A stretch of 64,000 nucleotides of DNA from Trichopria drosophilae (GCA_030407085.1 CM059582.1:16783501-16847500); one strand, 5' to 3'. Numbered from the stretch's first letter, positions 1-12,719 are shown. A program made the numbers and translations. Notes: generated by a model not told the origin, from the sequence alone.

Positions 1-560
1 ATTTCAAAATGGCGACTCAAAAATATGTCAGAATTATTTTTGTTTAATTTTTAATTTTTAAAAATTATAAATGTCGAGTCGAATATGATGTACGACATTT
101 TTTAAATGAATCGAAATGTTATAAAACTGATTACATGGAATTTTTTGGGGTCGAAGATCATAACGTCATAATTTTGATTGTTTTACCTCTGACAGTAATG
201 TTAGGATTAGTGACCTCAATGTTTGAAAACAATCCAATCGATTTCAATAGTATCATTCGGCATATTGGATCTGCATTTTAAATTTTTGAAATCCGATTCC
301 AAGTGATCAGAAACCCCAAAAAAGAATTGATTAACCAGCTTCAAAATAGTTTTCACGTATACATTTGAAATTTTTGAAAAATTCTTTTTTAGCGACCCAA
401 TAATTATATACACACTCAGTGGTATGAAATAATAGACATTCTATAAGTACAAAAGCGTGCACTGTTTTTAATATTTACTGCAAAAAATTAAAATTTTGGT
501 GACGCCATCTTGAAGTTTTTAAAAATCTATTTCTCCACTGCGAAAATATTGCGGTCGGGA
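1..560. repeat. Decayed copies of the NGCCATTTTGAATTT dispersed repeat
   Basis: Related pieces occur at 4-16 (AAAATGGCGACTC), 257-293 (ATTGGATCTGCATTTT followed by GAAATCCGATTCC) and 491-511 (GACGCCATCTTGAAG). The accompanying phrase of GGGTTTCTGATCACTTGGAA type, also seen near 13.3, 46.2 and 54.5 kb, is present on the minus strand at about 292-318. The short open frame at 216-413 lies inside this repeat and is not treated as a gene. Confidence 0.5.
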
Positions 561-2000
561 AATTAAAAGGTGAAACATTACTGAGTGAAAAATTTATTTC
601 GAAAATTAGGTTGTCAAACGTTTTTATTTGTATTGTTTTTTGTGGAAAAAATTTTTATTTTTGCAGTGTTCGCTTGGAAAACTCTTTACTAATTTCTAAC
701 AGCAAATGCAGCATATGAAATGATTTAAAAAATGTGTCCGTTTCGGCGTTAAATGGTTAATTGCAAATTTATAATAAGCAATTAAACCACTAATATGCTT
801 TAAGTCTGAAAATAACTTTTATCTTCTGCTTTTAATTAATAAATATTTAATATTGCAATACGAACTATTTAGGAATTGTTGAAAAAAATTGTTGTTTTGA
901 CGAATTAGGTGATACAATTTAAATTGATTATCTTAATCCATTACCTACGATCCTATATTAAAAACTATTTTTTTAATAGAAATAGTTTTATTAGTTTACA
1001 GGGATAATATTGTGAACCGCAGACAACCATTTCTGACGATTATACATAATGGATGGTCGGCGAATCTGCAATAATGAAAAGGTTTATTATTAAAGAGACT
1101 ATCTATAATAGGATTGATTTATATTTAAATTTTAATTCTTATTGATTATGAAAATCAAGAATTTTTAAATACAGTAAAACCCTCGCCATAATTAAGTTTT
1201 CTTATTCTATTAGTATTCACATTCATAATATATTTTTGATTGTAAAATAATTTTTACATTATGTATTGTACAACATTTATTATCTGGATAAAATCGACAC
1301 GAAACATTCGACAAGTAGCGAAAGAAATGGTTTTATAGCTAAAACAAATTCCTCTTTTGACGACCAGTAACTTAAGGTAATAAGTAATAAATTAACAAAA
1401 AATTTAAAAATCTTTAGAGAATAAGCTAGCCAGAATGCAATTTTGGGCCATCTTTGTTCGTCATTTTGAATTTTTTATTTATTTAAAAAATTATGTCAAC
1501 TAGTAGAAAGGGGCATAGGATCGTAAATTTCTGCACAGTGACAAAGTTTCCCTTCTCCTGTTTGTTAGACATCCTGAGGTTTCATCTTTTTTTTTTGTAA
1601 GCATAGTAACATTTCTAAGCATATAATACAAGAGGCCAAAACACTCGGATACTAAACGTTAAATACCAAATGTAGTCTTTCGTTAGAAAAAGTCATTTTA
1701 TTTATTAATTTACATTTCAGATCAAAATTTTTCCTTCACAACTCTAGCGATATGATCTATTCAATGTTCGACCAAGAGAATTTCTATGAAATATTAGACT
1801 AAATAGATCGCCGATTAGTACAGATGCAGTATGCAAAATTAGCTATGGAATTCAAAGGAGTGTTGATTGCAGTTTGATGTTGGCTCGTCGAATGCTGGAA
1901 TTCTATCGTAACCATATATTCAGAACAAAAACAAAAAATAATAATCATTTTATAAAAAGATGTATTATCCACGACACTTCTGGGAAAATCTAAATTTTTT
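561..2000. other. AT-rich non-coding stretch
   Basis: No coding signal is seen. The only notable item is a solitary sequence at 1172-1195 (TACAGTAAAACCCTCG...) that resembles a pogo/Tigger-type terminal inverted repeat preceded by TA; no partner end was found nearby. The minus-strand frame at 1799-2014 is AT-rich and looks like chance. Confidence 0.4.
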
Positions 2001-2011
2001 GTTAATTTCAG

Positions 2012-2185
2012 CATGCCAGGCGGTGGAGAACGACTATAGGTCGACTCGTAAAAAAGGACGAAGAGGTTGTTCCGAAAGAGTCATTCGCGTGTCGTATTAA
2101 CTCATCAGGCTTCAGTTTTACGACGCTTGTAAATGTACATGCAACAAGCAAGGCAAGAAAGCTCTTGCGAAACGTCCGGGTTTAG
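2012..2185 (+). CDS. Possible exon, unrecognised 57-codon frame
   Basis: A splice-acceptor-like tract (TTTTTTGTTAATTTCAG, AG at 2010-2011) is followed by a frame open for 57 codons, ending in TAG at 2183-2185. The peptide is charged and contains TIGRLVKKDEEVVPKESFAC. Local GC is clearly above the flanks. I do not recognise the protein and there is no in-frame ATG near the 5' end, so if real it would be a terminal exon. An overlapping minus-strand frame (2105-2365, 86 codons) is an equally untested alternative. It could also be an untranslated exon or chance within a GC-rich patch. Confidence 0.2.
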   Translation, partial: HARRWRTTIGRLVKKDEEVVPKESFACRINSSGFSFTTLVNVHATSKARKLLRNVRV

Positions 2186-2399
2186 CTGCCAACAACGGAC
2201 GCGTCGTTTGTCAAATTTGGAAACATAGTTATAAAAAAGGAACACCCTGCCGAATCGATACCTTACTTGATTACAAGACAAAAAATATCTTTCATACAAT
2301 TTTCCAAAAATTCTTCCGCTAAATTTTATTCGGGTATACTTTGAAATCACTATCGAATAATTCACTTATACTGGCATTAATGAAATTGCTAATAAAATT

Positions 2400-3170
2400 T
2401 TACCCCGATCCTATTTACGAAGGAAACAGATGCCGGCGACAATTCACAGTTTCCGAATCAGCCGCCAGGATCATTTGTTGGGACGAGAGTACACCAGTAA
2501 TTTCGCGTTAATTGACAGTGCGCCTAAGATTGACAATAGGCCATTACCGACTGGAAACGCGCGATATTTCACTGCAGCAAATTTACGAGCGCGTTGTATT
2601 TCGTGCAGCGGTATCCGAAGGGCGCATCGTTCCTTATTAGCCGGGAACGATTTCGAATGTCGACAATTTTCCTTAACGACCCAAGTTTTTTGGTGTCCGA
2701 GTGTCGGGTCCCGGGTATCATAAATTCAAAATGGCGGACCCTTCGGAACGAAAACAAAAGCCACTCGGGTCTCGAGAACGCGACCTGAACCCAAAGGGTT
2801 GAACGGGGGTGGCCTGCAACCCTTCCGTAGTATGTACGTACAAAGGAGCGGGCGGTTCGGGGGAAAACGACGAGAAACTATGGTAGGGGCGGTAGGAGGG
2901 CTACCGAAAATGGCAGACCCAATTAAGGCTATGTCGCGTACCGTGCAATCCGCGGGTTAGCAATAACAAAACAAACGAATCGCACCAGGACGAACCTTTT
3001 TGAACACCAGGAGACCTTCCGGCACTAACGAACGTCAACTAACGAAAATAGTAATCCCGAAAAATGAAGAAAGACGAATGATGTTGCCTTCAATAACCGA
3101 CAATGCTGTGTAGACTAGGGAGTGCAATGGCGGTGATTTGGTGACAATGAGTTTTGAGCAATTCTAACGA
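2400..3170. promoter_or_regulatory. CpG-rich island, promoter- or enhancer-like
   Basis: About 770 bp of GC-rich, CpG-containing sequence stands out from the AT-rich surroundings. It has two similar elements, AAAATGGCGGACCC at 2729 and AAAATGGCAGACCC at 2909. Each contains an ATG in a good context (AAAATGG), opening 23- and 16-codon frames (2731-2802 and 2910-2960) that both begin M-A-D-P. The ATGGCGG core also resembles the YY1/Pho site and the dispersed repeat found elsewhere in the window, so the small frames are probably incidental. Possible weak donors (GGTAGGGG, GGTAGGAG) lie at 2882-2898. No TATA box or clear initiator was found. Confidence 0.35.
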
Positions 3171-3770
3171 GACAGAGATTAAAGTTGTCTATTTTTTTAT
3201 GTGAAGAAAAATTGTCTAGTTAATGTCTTTGTATTATTTACTTTGGTAATATTTACTAAAATTTTGCCAATTGTGTTTTACAAATTTCAGAAATTTATAT
3301 CAAAAGTTATTTTTATAAAAAATAATGGTACATATTCGTGTAATGAAAGTCTTGTACACATTGCCTTGAAGAGGACTCATATCAGAGTCAAAACGTTGCT
3401 AAATATTAATATTTATTTACTCTTTATATTACAAAAACCTTCCAAATGTTTGACCCTTGTCGTTTTTTTTTCTTCTTCTAATTTTTAAATTTTTATTAAA
3501 CTTAACAATTTTTAATTTCTACACTTTATGTCGAAAAACACCAAGACTTTTAAGAATATATTAATGAATGTCTGTCTATAAATTACCGCTTGAGATTGCC
3601 GCGATCACTTTTTGCATTTTGATAAGAAATATTCATTTTTATTCCTGATAATGTAAACATACAAATTACCAATGTATTGGAGCATTCTGTCAAAATGTAC
3701 GATTTTATTACAATATTCAAAATAGTTTCACATTATTGCTTGCTCAATTTCAGTCAAATAGGTATAGGCC
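3171..3770. other. AT-rich non-coding stretch
   Basis: Only chance-like AT-rich frames are present (for example 3201-3488, rich in F, L, I and K with no motif). Nothing else was recognised. Confidence 0.4.
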
Positions 3771-3777
3771 CAAATAG

Positions 3778-3946
3778 CAGAATAAAAAATAATTCAGAAT
3801 GATCTTATGATGTGTTCTACAAGAGGACGAATGCGAAAAAATCTCAGAAGTTTTTCTGAGCTTAAGGTAGTAATGATCACATCGTGACATTAAGTTCAGA
3901 AAATCTGGAGGCATCTGAGATCCTTCTGAACTATTTTTTTATTCTG
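3778..3946. mobile_element. Short TA-flanked MITE-like element
   Basis: The left end (3778-3805, starting CAGAATAAAAAATAATTCAG) is the near-perfect inverse of the right end (3918-3946, ending TATTTTTTTATTCTG). The arms are about 28 bp with few mismatches and one single-base gap. Just outside both ends are TA dinucleotides (TAG|CAG on the left, CTGA|TA on the right), as expected for a Tc1/mariner-like target site. An inner hairpin CTCAGA..TCTGAG lies near 3842-3861. With 169 bp and no coding capacity it fits a non-autonomous element. The superfamily assignment rests only on the TA flanks. Confidence 0.6.
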
Positions 3947-3949
3947 ATA

Positions 3950-4260
3950 TCTGAGAATTGGATGAAATTGAAAGGAAATAAAGTTAGTACTGGGATTTTT
4001 TTCCATTCTCTCTCCACTAATTTCGAATCGATTTAGCTGAATTTTCAAATGGGAAATGAACAGTCAGTGTGAATTCCTAATGCTTAAAAAATGTGAAGTT
4101 ATTTGCTTAAAATATAATATTATCGATATTGAACAGACTCTATAGGCCTTGAGAAACATTCAAATTTAGCGAATTGAAGTTATTTGCATTGTCCACTTTC
4201 GAAACGGTCATATTAGCATATCATATGTAGGTATCGATGATTTTGGCCCGAAGATTTCTC
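3950..4260. other. AT-rich non-coding stretch
   Basis: I see no gene, RNA or repeat that I can name. Confidence 0.4.
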
Positions 4261-4264
4261 TGCA

Positions 4265-4290
4265 GGGCGCAAAATCGAATTCTACTCCCG
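4265..4290. repeat. GGGCG..CCCG dyad, degenerate copy
   Basis: GGGCGCAAAATCGAATTCTA followed by CTCCCG is a degenerate member of the GTGCGTAAAATCGA-TTTTACGCAC dyad family described for 37.9-40.45 kb. Confidence 0.4.
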
Positions 4291-6670
4291 GAGTGTTAAA
4301 AAAGATATAAGTAATGTTCTTGTTGAATTGTCGATGTGTGCCATTGAAAAATGTCAATTTCGTAAGCAAGTGCTTACTAAATTCAATCGTAAATTAACTT
4401 CTCTTGTGAGCATGTTCTTGTATGAAGTCTAGATTTAATTCTTTTTGCACGCAGAAAATAGTTCAATTTCATTTGTAGTAATTGTAAATATGCTGCATGT
4501 ACAATCGGTGAAGAATCAAGAAAATTTTTTTTTTTTTCTAAAATAATTTACACGTTTTGTAGTCACTTTCTTCAGTTCTTCTAAAAGGGCACATAGTTCT
4601 ATTACGGTTTCTTTTTTGTTTGGTTTTTATTATTACGCGTACAAATATCGGGTACATTAAACAAATAGTAAAAATGCTACAGTAGAATATGTTGTATAAA
4701 ACAATCCAAATCAGATTTTTAATTTTCAATACGGGAGATCTAATATTATAATTGTAATAATGCAACAATGCTACATGTATATATCTTTAAAAGTACATTA
4801 ATAGTACTTTGGGATTTTCCCATATAGCTTTTGTGAAATATATTCGCAAAATTTTAAGGGTGTATTAATAGGGTGTATAAAATATCCCTCCTTTGTTCCA
4901 AATTTCCTAGATTAAGACTTTTTAAGAGTAGAACAATTCCGTGAAAAGTGATTCGCAGCGACATCGAACACTAGTGTTTTGAATTCCTCTTAAGAAGACC
5001 TTTTAATAAATTCTAAATTTGTTATTTATTTATAAAGCATTATTACCTCAATAAAATATTTGTCAATGTTAATAAATAATTTATATATTATTATAATAAA
5101 GTCAAAAGACGAGTTTACATCTAATGGGTACCCGGGTGGATTTATTTTCTAAAAAAGTTAAATAATGAGGATTCGGAGGAAGCTATCAATATATTCAGTT
5201 TTCACCAAATTATAAGCAATAACATGGCGAGGTGGATGGTCAGATACCCGGATTTGTACAGAAGGGTTAAATGAGTCCTCACAAGACCCATTTTGCTATT
5301 TATGATTTTCATACCCCTTTGCCCCCTCGTAGGGTTACAGGTTACAACCCTCCCCCCTTAAAGGACAGTCTTTGTAAATAATTATATATAACTATACATA
5401 TAACTATAGATAGTAAATTGGTAATTATATATTGGGATTCAATACCAGCAGTCATATAAACCTCTTTATTAAAAATTCTATGAAAATCTAACTTCAAAAA
5501 TGCTGGCAAACGCTTTTTATGAAAAAAGAAATTTACCAAGATTCTCCATATTTTTTCAATGTTTATTTTCTAATAAATGAAATTTAAATATCAGTTGAAA
5601 CATTATAAACCGATAATTTTCGTTAAAAAAACCTATGGACAATTTTTAAATACTTCGAAATTGAATTGTTATAATTAAACATTCGCTAGTGCAGAAGGTG
5701 GTCCCTGCATGGTCAACCATGCTTCAGAAAGTTGCCACAGTAATTTTTATTTTTAATGACTAAATTTCGTTTTTTTCTGGAACATTTACTCTGTAACATA
5801 TTGCTGTTGCTCAGGAAAAACTGATTGATTTATTAATTGGAATTATTGCCATGTAATTTTTTTTTTTATTGCCAAGTGTCAAATTTGTTCTGGACAACAA
5901 ATAATATTAAATTATATCATTTATTTATTAACAACTTAATTGTATAATTTGTTTTAAAGTGCTTATTGGTCTGAAAATACTTATACGTGTTCTGGAGTGC
6001 ATTCAAATCAGTATTGCGTCATACAATTAGCTGGATCACTTCAGGTACAAGTGCAGGGAATGACGCATCGAGTGTGGAGTAGACTGAAAAATTCGAGAGT
6101 CAGAAATAGGGACGATATTCTTTCCTCTTAATTGACAACTCCTGGCATCTACAGAAAACTAACCCTTATATATTCATGTTCGACCGACCTCTAACCTCGT
6201 GAGCAACGATTTTTTCATAAAATACCGAGTTCAGCCGTGCTTAAACAGAATTACAGAAACCAACAATTTTCATTATTTTCGAGTAATTTTTTTTATATTT
6301 TACATTTTATGCATGCTTATCAAGATTTTCATAAATCCATCAATATTTTTATATTCAAATTTTGCGTAGATATGGATAAAACAACTGTTAATAACGTGGT
6401 CTTTATTGGATCGACGGAATGATCGGTATTTTTTATTAGGCATATTATTTGAAATCACTTGAAAGTAATGGAAAGTTTAGTTATTTATTAATAACATGAA
6501 AGAAATCAGTGTGGGTTCTAATTATTTTCTAGTGGGTCTTATATAGTTGAACAGGAAAACACTTCCGAAACATACTTACTTTTCGAGGAAGTATAGTAAA
6601 CTACTCGGATCACAAGGTGGATGCAACTTTCGGCTCCATACTATCAAAATGTTTCTCGTGTACTAAACTC
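4291..6670. other. AT-rich non-coding stretch with a small hairpin
   Basis: A perfect 7-bp hairpin (AAAGTAC, 7-nt loop, GTACTTT) lies at about 4791-4811. A short GC-richer, pyrimidine/purine-biased patch is present near 5320-5370. The short frames at 4538-4768, 5342-5539 and 6237-6422 are AT-rich with no recognisable domain and are regarded as chance. Confidence 0.4.
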
Positions 6671-6677
6671 CGCAATT

Positions 6678-7460
6678 ATACAGAGTGTCTCATTTTAAGC
6701 CACACACTCTGATATTTATCTTGCTAAGCCAAATAACAAAATGTTTAGATCAATGTTATTTAGGACAAAGAGAGTCATGTAACTTTTCTAATAACTTTGA
6801 CCTTGGCTGATTTTCATTTTCAAAGTCATTTCACGGTTAAAGGTTTTTTGTTCCAATATTTTACGTCGTATTCAGAGAGTTTGGGATATTTTACGACTAG
6901 ATTGGTCATTTATAAATTTTAAGAATGTCCTCGAAAAGGTCAAATGGAGGTTAAATATAGACAATTCTTTTGTACATCTGCTCTAAATAATCTTCGTAAA
7001 CATGAGAGGCAAGGTGACTCACGGTAAACAAGAACCCCAAAAGAAACAAAACTTGCTACGCACTTGTCGTTTTTTCTGGTTAACGCTAAAAGCAAGATTA
7101 AGAACAAAAGTTATATTATTTATTTAATAAACTTCTGAGCTATTGCATTTCACAATAAAGTCAAAATTTCCGGTAATTGGCCCCTAAATCTAGCGAACGA
7201 CCAAACATGAGAAAAAAACAAATTATAGACGAATTTTTAACATTTGACCTTCATTTGACCTTCATTTGACCTTTACAGGATATTGTTAAAATTAAGAAAC
7301 TACTATTTTGGACGTAAAATTCCCCGCTCTTGAGATTGCCTTAACAAAAGTTGGATTGCATTTAAAAAATAACCTTGAGCTTCAAAAGACCTTGACAATT
7401 GATTTATTTCGGTTATAACGAAGCTTTAAAAGATTAGTACAGTTGTATGCAAAGTTAAAA
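6678..7460. repeat. Dispersed repeat with CAGAGTGT ends and TTGACCTT motifs
   Basis: The stretch opens with an inverted repeat CAGAGTGT (6681-6688) / ACACTCTG (6704-6711) enclosing TCTCATTTTAAG, reminiscent of the ACAGGGTGTCCC-type ends common in insect repeats. It continues with many TTGACCTT/AAGGTCAA motifs. Three direct 11-bp copies of TTCATTTGACC lie at 7245-7277. No protein-coding remnant was seen. It is likely a decayed non-autonomous element or satellite-like repeat; the 3' limit is approximate. Confidence 0.45.
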
Positions 7461-9990
7461 CAGAAAGTTTTTGAAGAACTATTGGCGAATATCTGACATT
7501 CGTATTTAGTTACCACGTTGTAGTATTTCAAGTTATTACATCTTTATGCCTGTCAATTATTTCATGTATTTGTTAAGTTAGGTTGGTACTCTTGTATTTG
7601 CTAACATTTTTGAGGCTAATTCTTTTATTACACTTAATGCAGTTAATATCTCACACTTTAACGGAATTTATTATTCCTTTGTTTGTGCTTGTCTACAATT
7701 TATCTATAGAGGGCAAAATATGATTTTTATTATTCGCAAGTGCTTGAACTCTAAATCGACAGTATTTACGATACCAGGTGATAATAACTCATAAAATAGC
7801 TTTAGAATTGCTAATACCGGAATTTTATTCATTTTTGCGGCTACTTTAGTAATAATAAATATGCTGGAATTTATACAATGTTTACTATATTAGGAATTTA
7901 TATTAATAAGCATCAAGGACTATTATAATAATTTTTCAATAGTTTTCACTAATTTATTTTCATTATTTAAAAATATTGAGCTATATATTTATGTTATTAA
8001 AAACAGAAGATAACGATGATTATTTAATATCACTCATCTATCTTAAAAAATTATTAACTTACTTATTTCAAATAAAATAATAAATCAGTCCATTTCCTAA
8101 AATTTAACATTTTTTCAATAAAAACGTAGTTACTTTAATTTGCAATGAAGAACAGAAATATTTCGCATCTCCGAAAATTATTATATAAAAATACAATTTG
8201 CAATTGCATGATCTGATTTCATTGCTTTGAAAAAGTACGTTAAAATTCTTTGAAATCTTCGAAACGTCTAATTGGCTTTGAATTATTTATCTCGACTATT
8301 TCAGGTGTCGCATCACTCACGAGAGGACCGTCTAAAATTCAAATGAATTATGGACCTTGGACTGGACCAGAATAATACATCCAGAATTCAAAACTGGACT
8401 GACAAGATAACCGGATCAATGGTCGCGTGTACTCTGAAAGGGATTCACTTGTTTGGGGATGCTGCTTACCTACTGGACCTTTTGCTATCATTTTAAAAAG
8501 CCGTCAAATAACAGGTCCTTCTATTTATCTTTATATTACACGATTGTCATATTAGAGGGGTTGTTAGGTTAATTTTTAAACAAATGTTTTTTTATTGCAA
8601 TTAATTTAATAAAGGACAGTTCTTAAAAATACGTATAAAAACGGTTTTTCCTGTGATGAGGACCTCCATACAGGTCAAAATCATTGGGATGTTAATGTAT
8701 CATAATTCATTGTTTAAAATAATACATTGCATTAATTTTCGAAATAAAAACATGGCGAATTAATTTTAAATACACTGTAAAAACAAGTTTTTTCAAATTA
8801 CTTATTAACTATCAATTCTACTTCATATTAAGTTACACTGCAATGGTTTTTGTCTCTTTCGGAGTACCTTAAAAGTTACTTTTAGCGTCAATGTTCCTTA
8901 ATTATTATTACTTTTTCTTCTCAAGTCATATTATGCATGAATATCGAATAACGCGTCGACGTATGCTGGTCTGTCTAAACTTTTTAGAAAGGTATATTCA
9001 TTCACATTTTAAAGAGGAATTAATTTTTAACTTCTTTAAAACCTTTTGCAGAAGCGTGACATTTCACTGTTACAAAAGTCCAACAATTATTCCTAAGGTA
9101 CCAGAAGTTTGTTCTTGATTCCAAAAAAATTATTATATCCTGAAAATGTAACTGATAATTCTGTTTTTAGCAAATTAATGTTGCTTTTGATAACTTCGTA
9201 TTGCATATTTGTATTAAATCGATTTCTTATTTTATAATGTAAATGTTTGTTTTATTTTTAAATGGTAAACCATATTTTGCAGAATTAAACAATTTGTTTT
9301 CTTCTAAAAATTGACAATTTTAACGTTTCTTATTTTGTTATGGATATTAAGTCTCGTTTCCTATGTCATATAATTATTTTCACTTTTTCACAGACACAAG
9401 TAAATAAACTATTAAATAAACAACGCAAATAAGTAATGGAGTACCATTTAATGAAATGAATTACAATATTTTCAAAAATCGCTGCCATATTCAATCGAAA
9501 ACTTTTACAAATGTCTAAGAACAACATTTCTGCATTCTATAATCATTCAAGAAAATTTTAAAAATAGAAAAAAGACAGTTTTAAAGGCTCTTTAGTACGT
9601 CTTAAAAATTTTAAAATGTTTTAAATACCGATTAGAACAAAATATTTCTCCGGTATTTCCTTTCTCATTATAAAATTAATAATTTAATTAAAAATTAAAT
9701 TCCTTAAGTAAATTCTACTTTGTTTTGATCAATGCAATTACTTCATTTCTTTGAACTAATTTCTTGCGATATATTATATTATAAATAAATTTGGGTTGCT
9801 ATTATTTATGAATAATAAGGAGAACATACTATATTAATAAAAAATAGTTTTATCACTTGTTTCTCTATATTTATTAAAAGCTCTCACTTTCATTATAAGT
9901 TTTTTATTTCATTATTTCAATGTCGCGAATTTATACATTTCTGGATTCAAACGAAATCTAGTGCTTCTAGAAGACAGTAAAATCTGAAAA
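7461..9990. other. AT-rich non-coding stretch
   Basis: Mostly very AT-rich. A slightly GC-richer patch at 8300-8480 follows an acceptor-like CTATTTCAG (AG at 8303-8304), with a short open frame ending in TAA at about 8372-8374. This is too short to call an exon. Frame 8891-9118 is AT-rich and unremarkable. Confidence 0.4.
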
Positions 9991-10047
9991 CAATGCTTTT
10001 TTTCACAACGCAGGTCATACGAAACAAAATAGTACTTTTTGCACCTA

Positions 10048-10073
10048 GGGCGTTAAATGGTGGTTTTACGCCC
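10048..10073. repeat. GGGCGTTAAA..TTTTACGCCC hairpin
   Basis: The arms GGGCGTTAAA (10048-10057) and TTTTACGCCC (10064-10073) pair at 9 of 10 positions around a 6-nt loop. It is preceded by CACCTA, echoing the CACTAG/CCCTAG seen beside other members of the dyad family. Confidence 0.55.
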
Positions 10074-10769
10074 GTAGTTTTTTTTCGAGATACTACATTT
10101 TTATTTGTTTCACCGAAATTTAATGCATTTGTGCTTTTATCATCTCGTTATTTTCAATTTAGTTATGAAAAATATACAAAAAAGTTTCAGAAACAAAGAA
10201 TTTGTTTATTCCATTTCTCGCAAATTAACTTAAATAAAAAATTAAAGGTTCAACTGCTGAAATGAAAAAAATATTGAAATCAAATATATATATTTCGTAA
10301 TTTATAGTTAACTGCGTATTTCTTTCTCTAGTACGGTATTAAAGGAGCATAAAAATCGAAAGTTTCTGGACTATTATGCCTCAAATGTCTGAAATTTGTC
10401 CGTCCGATTAAGCTGTCAATTCTGGAAGTTTATCAGCTTTGAAAAAAGTACTCTCCGATTCTGAACTCAAAATTAAAAAAAAAAATGCGATAAAAAATGC
10501 GCTAAACTTTAAGTAAAAAATGGTTTTCAATGTTGGTAAATTATCAAATTTAACAGCTGAGAAGTACGAAAATATTTCGTCCATTTGGGAAATCGAAGAG
10601 TCAACAACTGTTTTGTATACGATATTTTTTTTAATTCTTTCTTTTTTTTTAATTGTCTTTCTTTTTTTTTCTTATTCTATATTTTTTGATCGTTCATTTT
10701 TACTCCGTTTCAAGATGCATATAAATTATGCGAATCACTAATTAATTTGTTTTTTTGTACTTCTTGTTG

Positions 10770-10872
10770 TTATTGTATTGCCCTATTTTAATATAATTGT
10801 ACGTACGGGTCAGGCTACAAAGCAGCTTTAACTGTTTCTCACCAAATAAGGGATTATTATTATTAGGGTTAT
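10770..10872 (+). mobile_element. Probable 3' tail of a non-LTR retrotransposon
   Basis: A GC-richer phrase, GGGTCAGGCTACAAAGCAGC at 10807-10826, is followed by TTTCTCACCAAATAAGGGAT and a short (ATT)n tail ending near 10866. This organisation matches the 3' untranslated end of Jockey/I-type LINEs, which often end in a short tandem repeat. No reverse-transcriptase-like frame is present upstream; the T-rich 10520-10741 frame is not convincing. It would therefore be a heavily 5'-truncated copy. Identification is by resemblance only. Confidence 0.4.
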
Positions 10873-11440
10873 AAATATAGAGCCTTCATAAGCCGACTCA
10901 TTCAAAATAAGATCAAGTTTAGTAACAAAATTATCATATGAAAACTACATTTAAATTCGAGAAAGTGTTATGGGGTGTAAATAAGGTAATATGTATTATT
11001 TAAATAATATTTTTCATGACTGCATCGCTTAATAGGTTAGTAATAGTTATTTAAATAGTTCCTAACAACAGTAACTAACTTTTAATATGTCAGAATCGTC
11101 TATAAATAATGATTAAAAAAGCAGACGTTAAGTCCCAGTGGGGATTCTAGTATTGTAGAGCTTTACCTAAATATTGAATTCCTATAGACAAGAATCCCAA
11201 GATAGTACGTTCCGCATAATAAAGTAAGTCAATAACATAGAGGATAACCGAGGTTAAGCGTAAAGATAGAATACCTACATTGCTTTCTAAAAACGTATGT
11301 AGTTTAAACTAATTTTAGTTAGGTAACAATTTTTAAAATGTTTCGAAAATCATGGTAGGTTTCAAGTCATTCAAATAATTCGTTTTATTCCTTTTCTTTA
11401 TGACAATAAAAGTTTTGGTAGTTTCTCTTTCATGATAACA
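10873..11440. other. AT-rich non-coding stretch
   Basis: No recognisable gene or repeat. Confidence 0.4.
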
Positions 11441-11444
11441 AAAC

Positions 11445-11545
11445 GGAGACTCGAAACACAGCGAGAGTTGGCATGGCAAATCTGTGAAGGGTTTCTTTAA
11501 AGCCGGAGCTTTCTCCGCCGTCTTAGTCTCAAGTTCAGTGTAATA
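11445..11545. promoter_or_regulatory. Small GC-rich patch
   Basis: About 100 bp with CpGs (for example GCCGGAGCTTTCTCCGCCG at 11501-11519) stands out from AT-rich flanks. It may belong with the larger island that begins 300 bp downstream. Confidence 0.2.
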
Positions 11546-11829
11546 TTAGCTGATTTCTTACGAATATCTCGCATTTTTCATTCGTTTCCTTGTTCTCGCA
11601 AGTACTTGACTTCCTCATACATGTTACCTACACTTCTTTTTCGGAAATCACATATTAAAAGAACCGTTTGAAAAGTTCGTTTTATTTTTTTAAATTGAAT
11701 CAGAAATTTCATTTTTTATTTATTTTTGAGGGTCCATCTACGTTATTTTCGATTCGTTCTTTTGTAGGAGGGTAGTAAAATTTTTATCACATTTGAGGTT
11801 GCAGGATTTTATGAAACGAATTTTCTTCC

Positions 11830-12545
11830 CGATCTTGAATGACACGGCACAATCCGGTAGTTTCCTTGCAAACTGATGGTTGCTCACGCATGATCAGGTC
11901 TTTGCAAGCAACTATACCAAACGCATCGTCACCAATCCGTGCGATCGGAATCGATGACGCAGTGGAGCACGAGGTGCACTCGAACAGAATGACTCGTGAC
12001 CATTTTTTTCCCCAGACGTCCTACGATCCGTGATCTCGCACGTGGAGTGGAGGCTCCGAGGTAAATCGCAAGCTCCGGCATTCGGAATAGGGTATAGAGG
12101 GGTACCTTGGCGACACTCGAGCCTCCACTCGAACGGCACAAGGGTCCATCTCATAGCAACGCCCACAAAGGTACGAGTCGATACGGTGCACTGTTCTGGA
12201 AAACGTCGGATTTTCTGCCATTTTCGAATTTGCCGCTCACAGACCAGTTTCCATTTTCGAGATACGCCGCTTTGAATTCTCAATAAAGCTGGACCGAACG
12301 TGCAGCTATAAATTTCGAGATCCGCGCTCAACCGGGACTTTCGCTCGCGAAAGAGGAAAAGTCGTCCAGCCCCTTATCGGTCGCTCGCACTCACCCTTGA
12401 ACAGTAATTGGAGGACTCGGATTTGAATTTTTATCTGACGATCGTAGAACTTTTTCCTCGTCGTTGTAACACCAGGACGGGGGAATGCTGTAAAAAATCT
12501 ACTATCGGGTGGAAGTACATCGCTCGGCTTTAGCATTTTAAGCTA
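11830..12545. promoter_or_regulatory. CpG-rich island with overlapping open frames
   Basis: About 700 bp of GC-rich sequence in which open frames exist on both strands (minus 11912-12331, 139 codons; plus 12030-12275, 81 codons). Such overlap is expected when stops are rare in GC-rich DNA, and no domain is recognisable in any frame. A donor-like GAG|GTAAAT lies at 12057-12065 on the plus strand. A near-inverted pair, GGAGTGGAGGCTCCGAG (about 12044-12060) against CGAGCCTCCACTCGA (about 12118-12132), brackets the middle of the island. It may be a regulatory block or an untranslated first exon. Confidence 0.35.
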
Positions 12546-12719
12546 CTGTCCGGGACATGGTTTTCGGGGTTTATGGGTTCACGCGAAGGGATGGATTATA
12601 TCAGAGGAAATACTGGATGAATTCTAATACTCCTGAGGTATTAAAGAATATGAATAAACTTTGTTGATTATCGAGGAATTGGAAAAGCAAGAAAAAATAT
12701 TATTCAATGTGGAGGAGGG

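Noticed and set aside
1172..1197. TACAGTAAAACCCTCG as a pogo/Tigger end
   Set aside because: No inverse partner within several kb; a solitary match of this length is weak.
10520..10741. Coding remnant of a LINE upstream of the 10.8-kb tail
   Set aside because: The frame is T-rich and hydrophobic with no reverse-transcriptase or endonuclease motif.
11912..12331. 139-codon minus-strand frame
   Set aside because: Overlapped by plus-strand and other minus-strand frames in a GC-rich island, with no domain and no matching splice sites.
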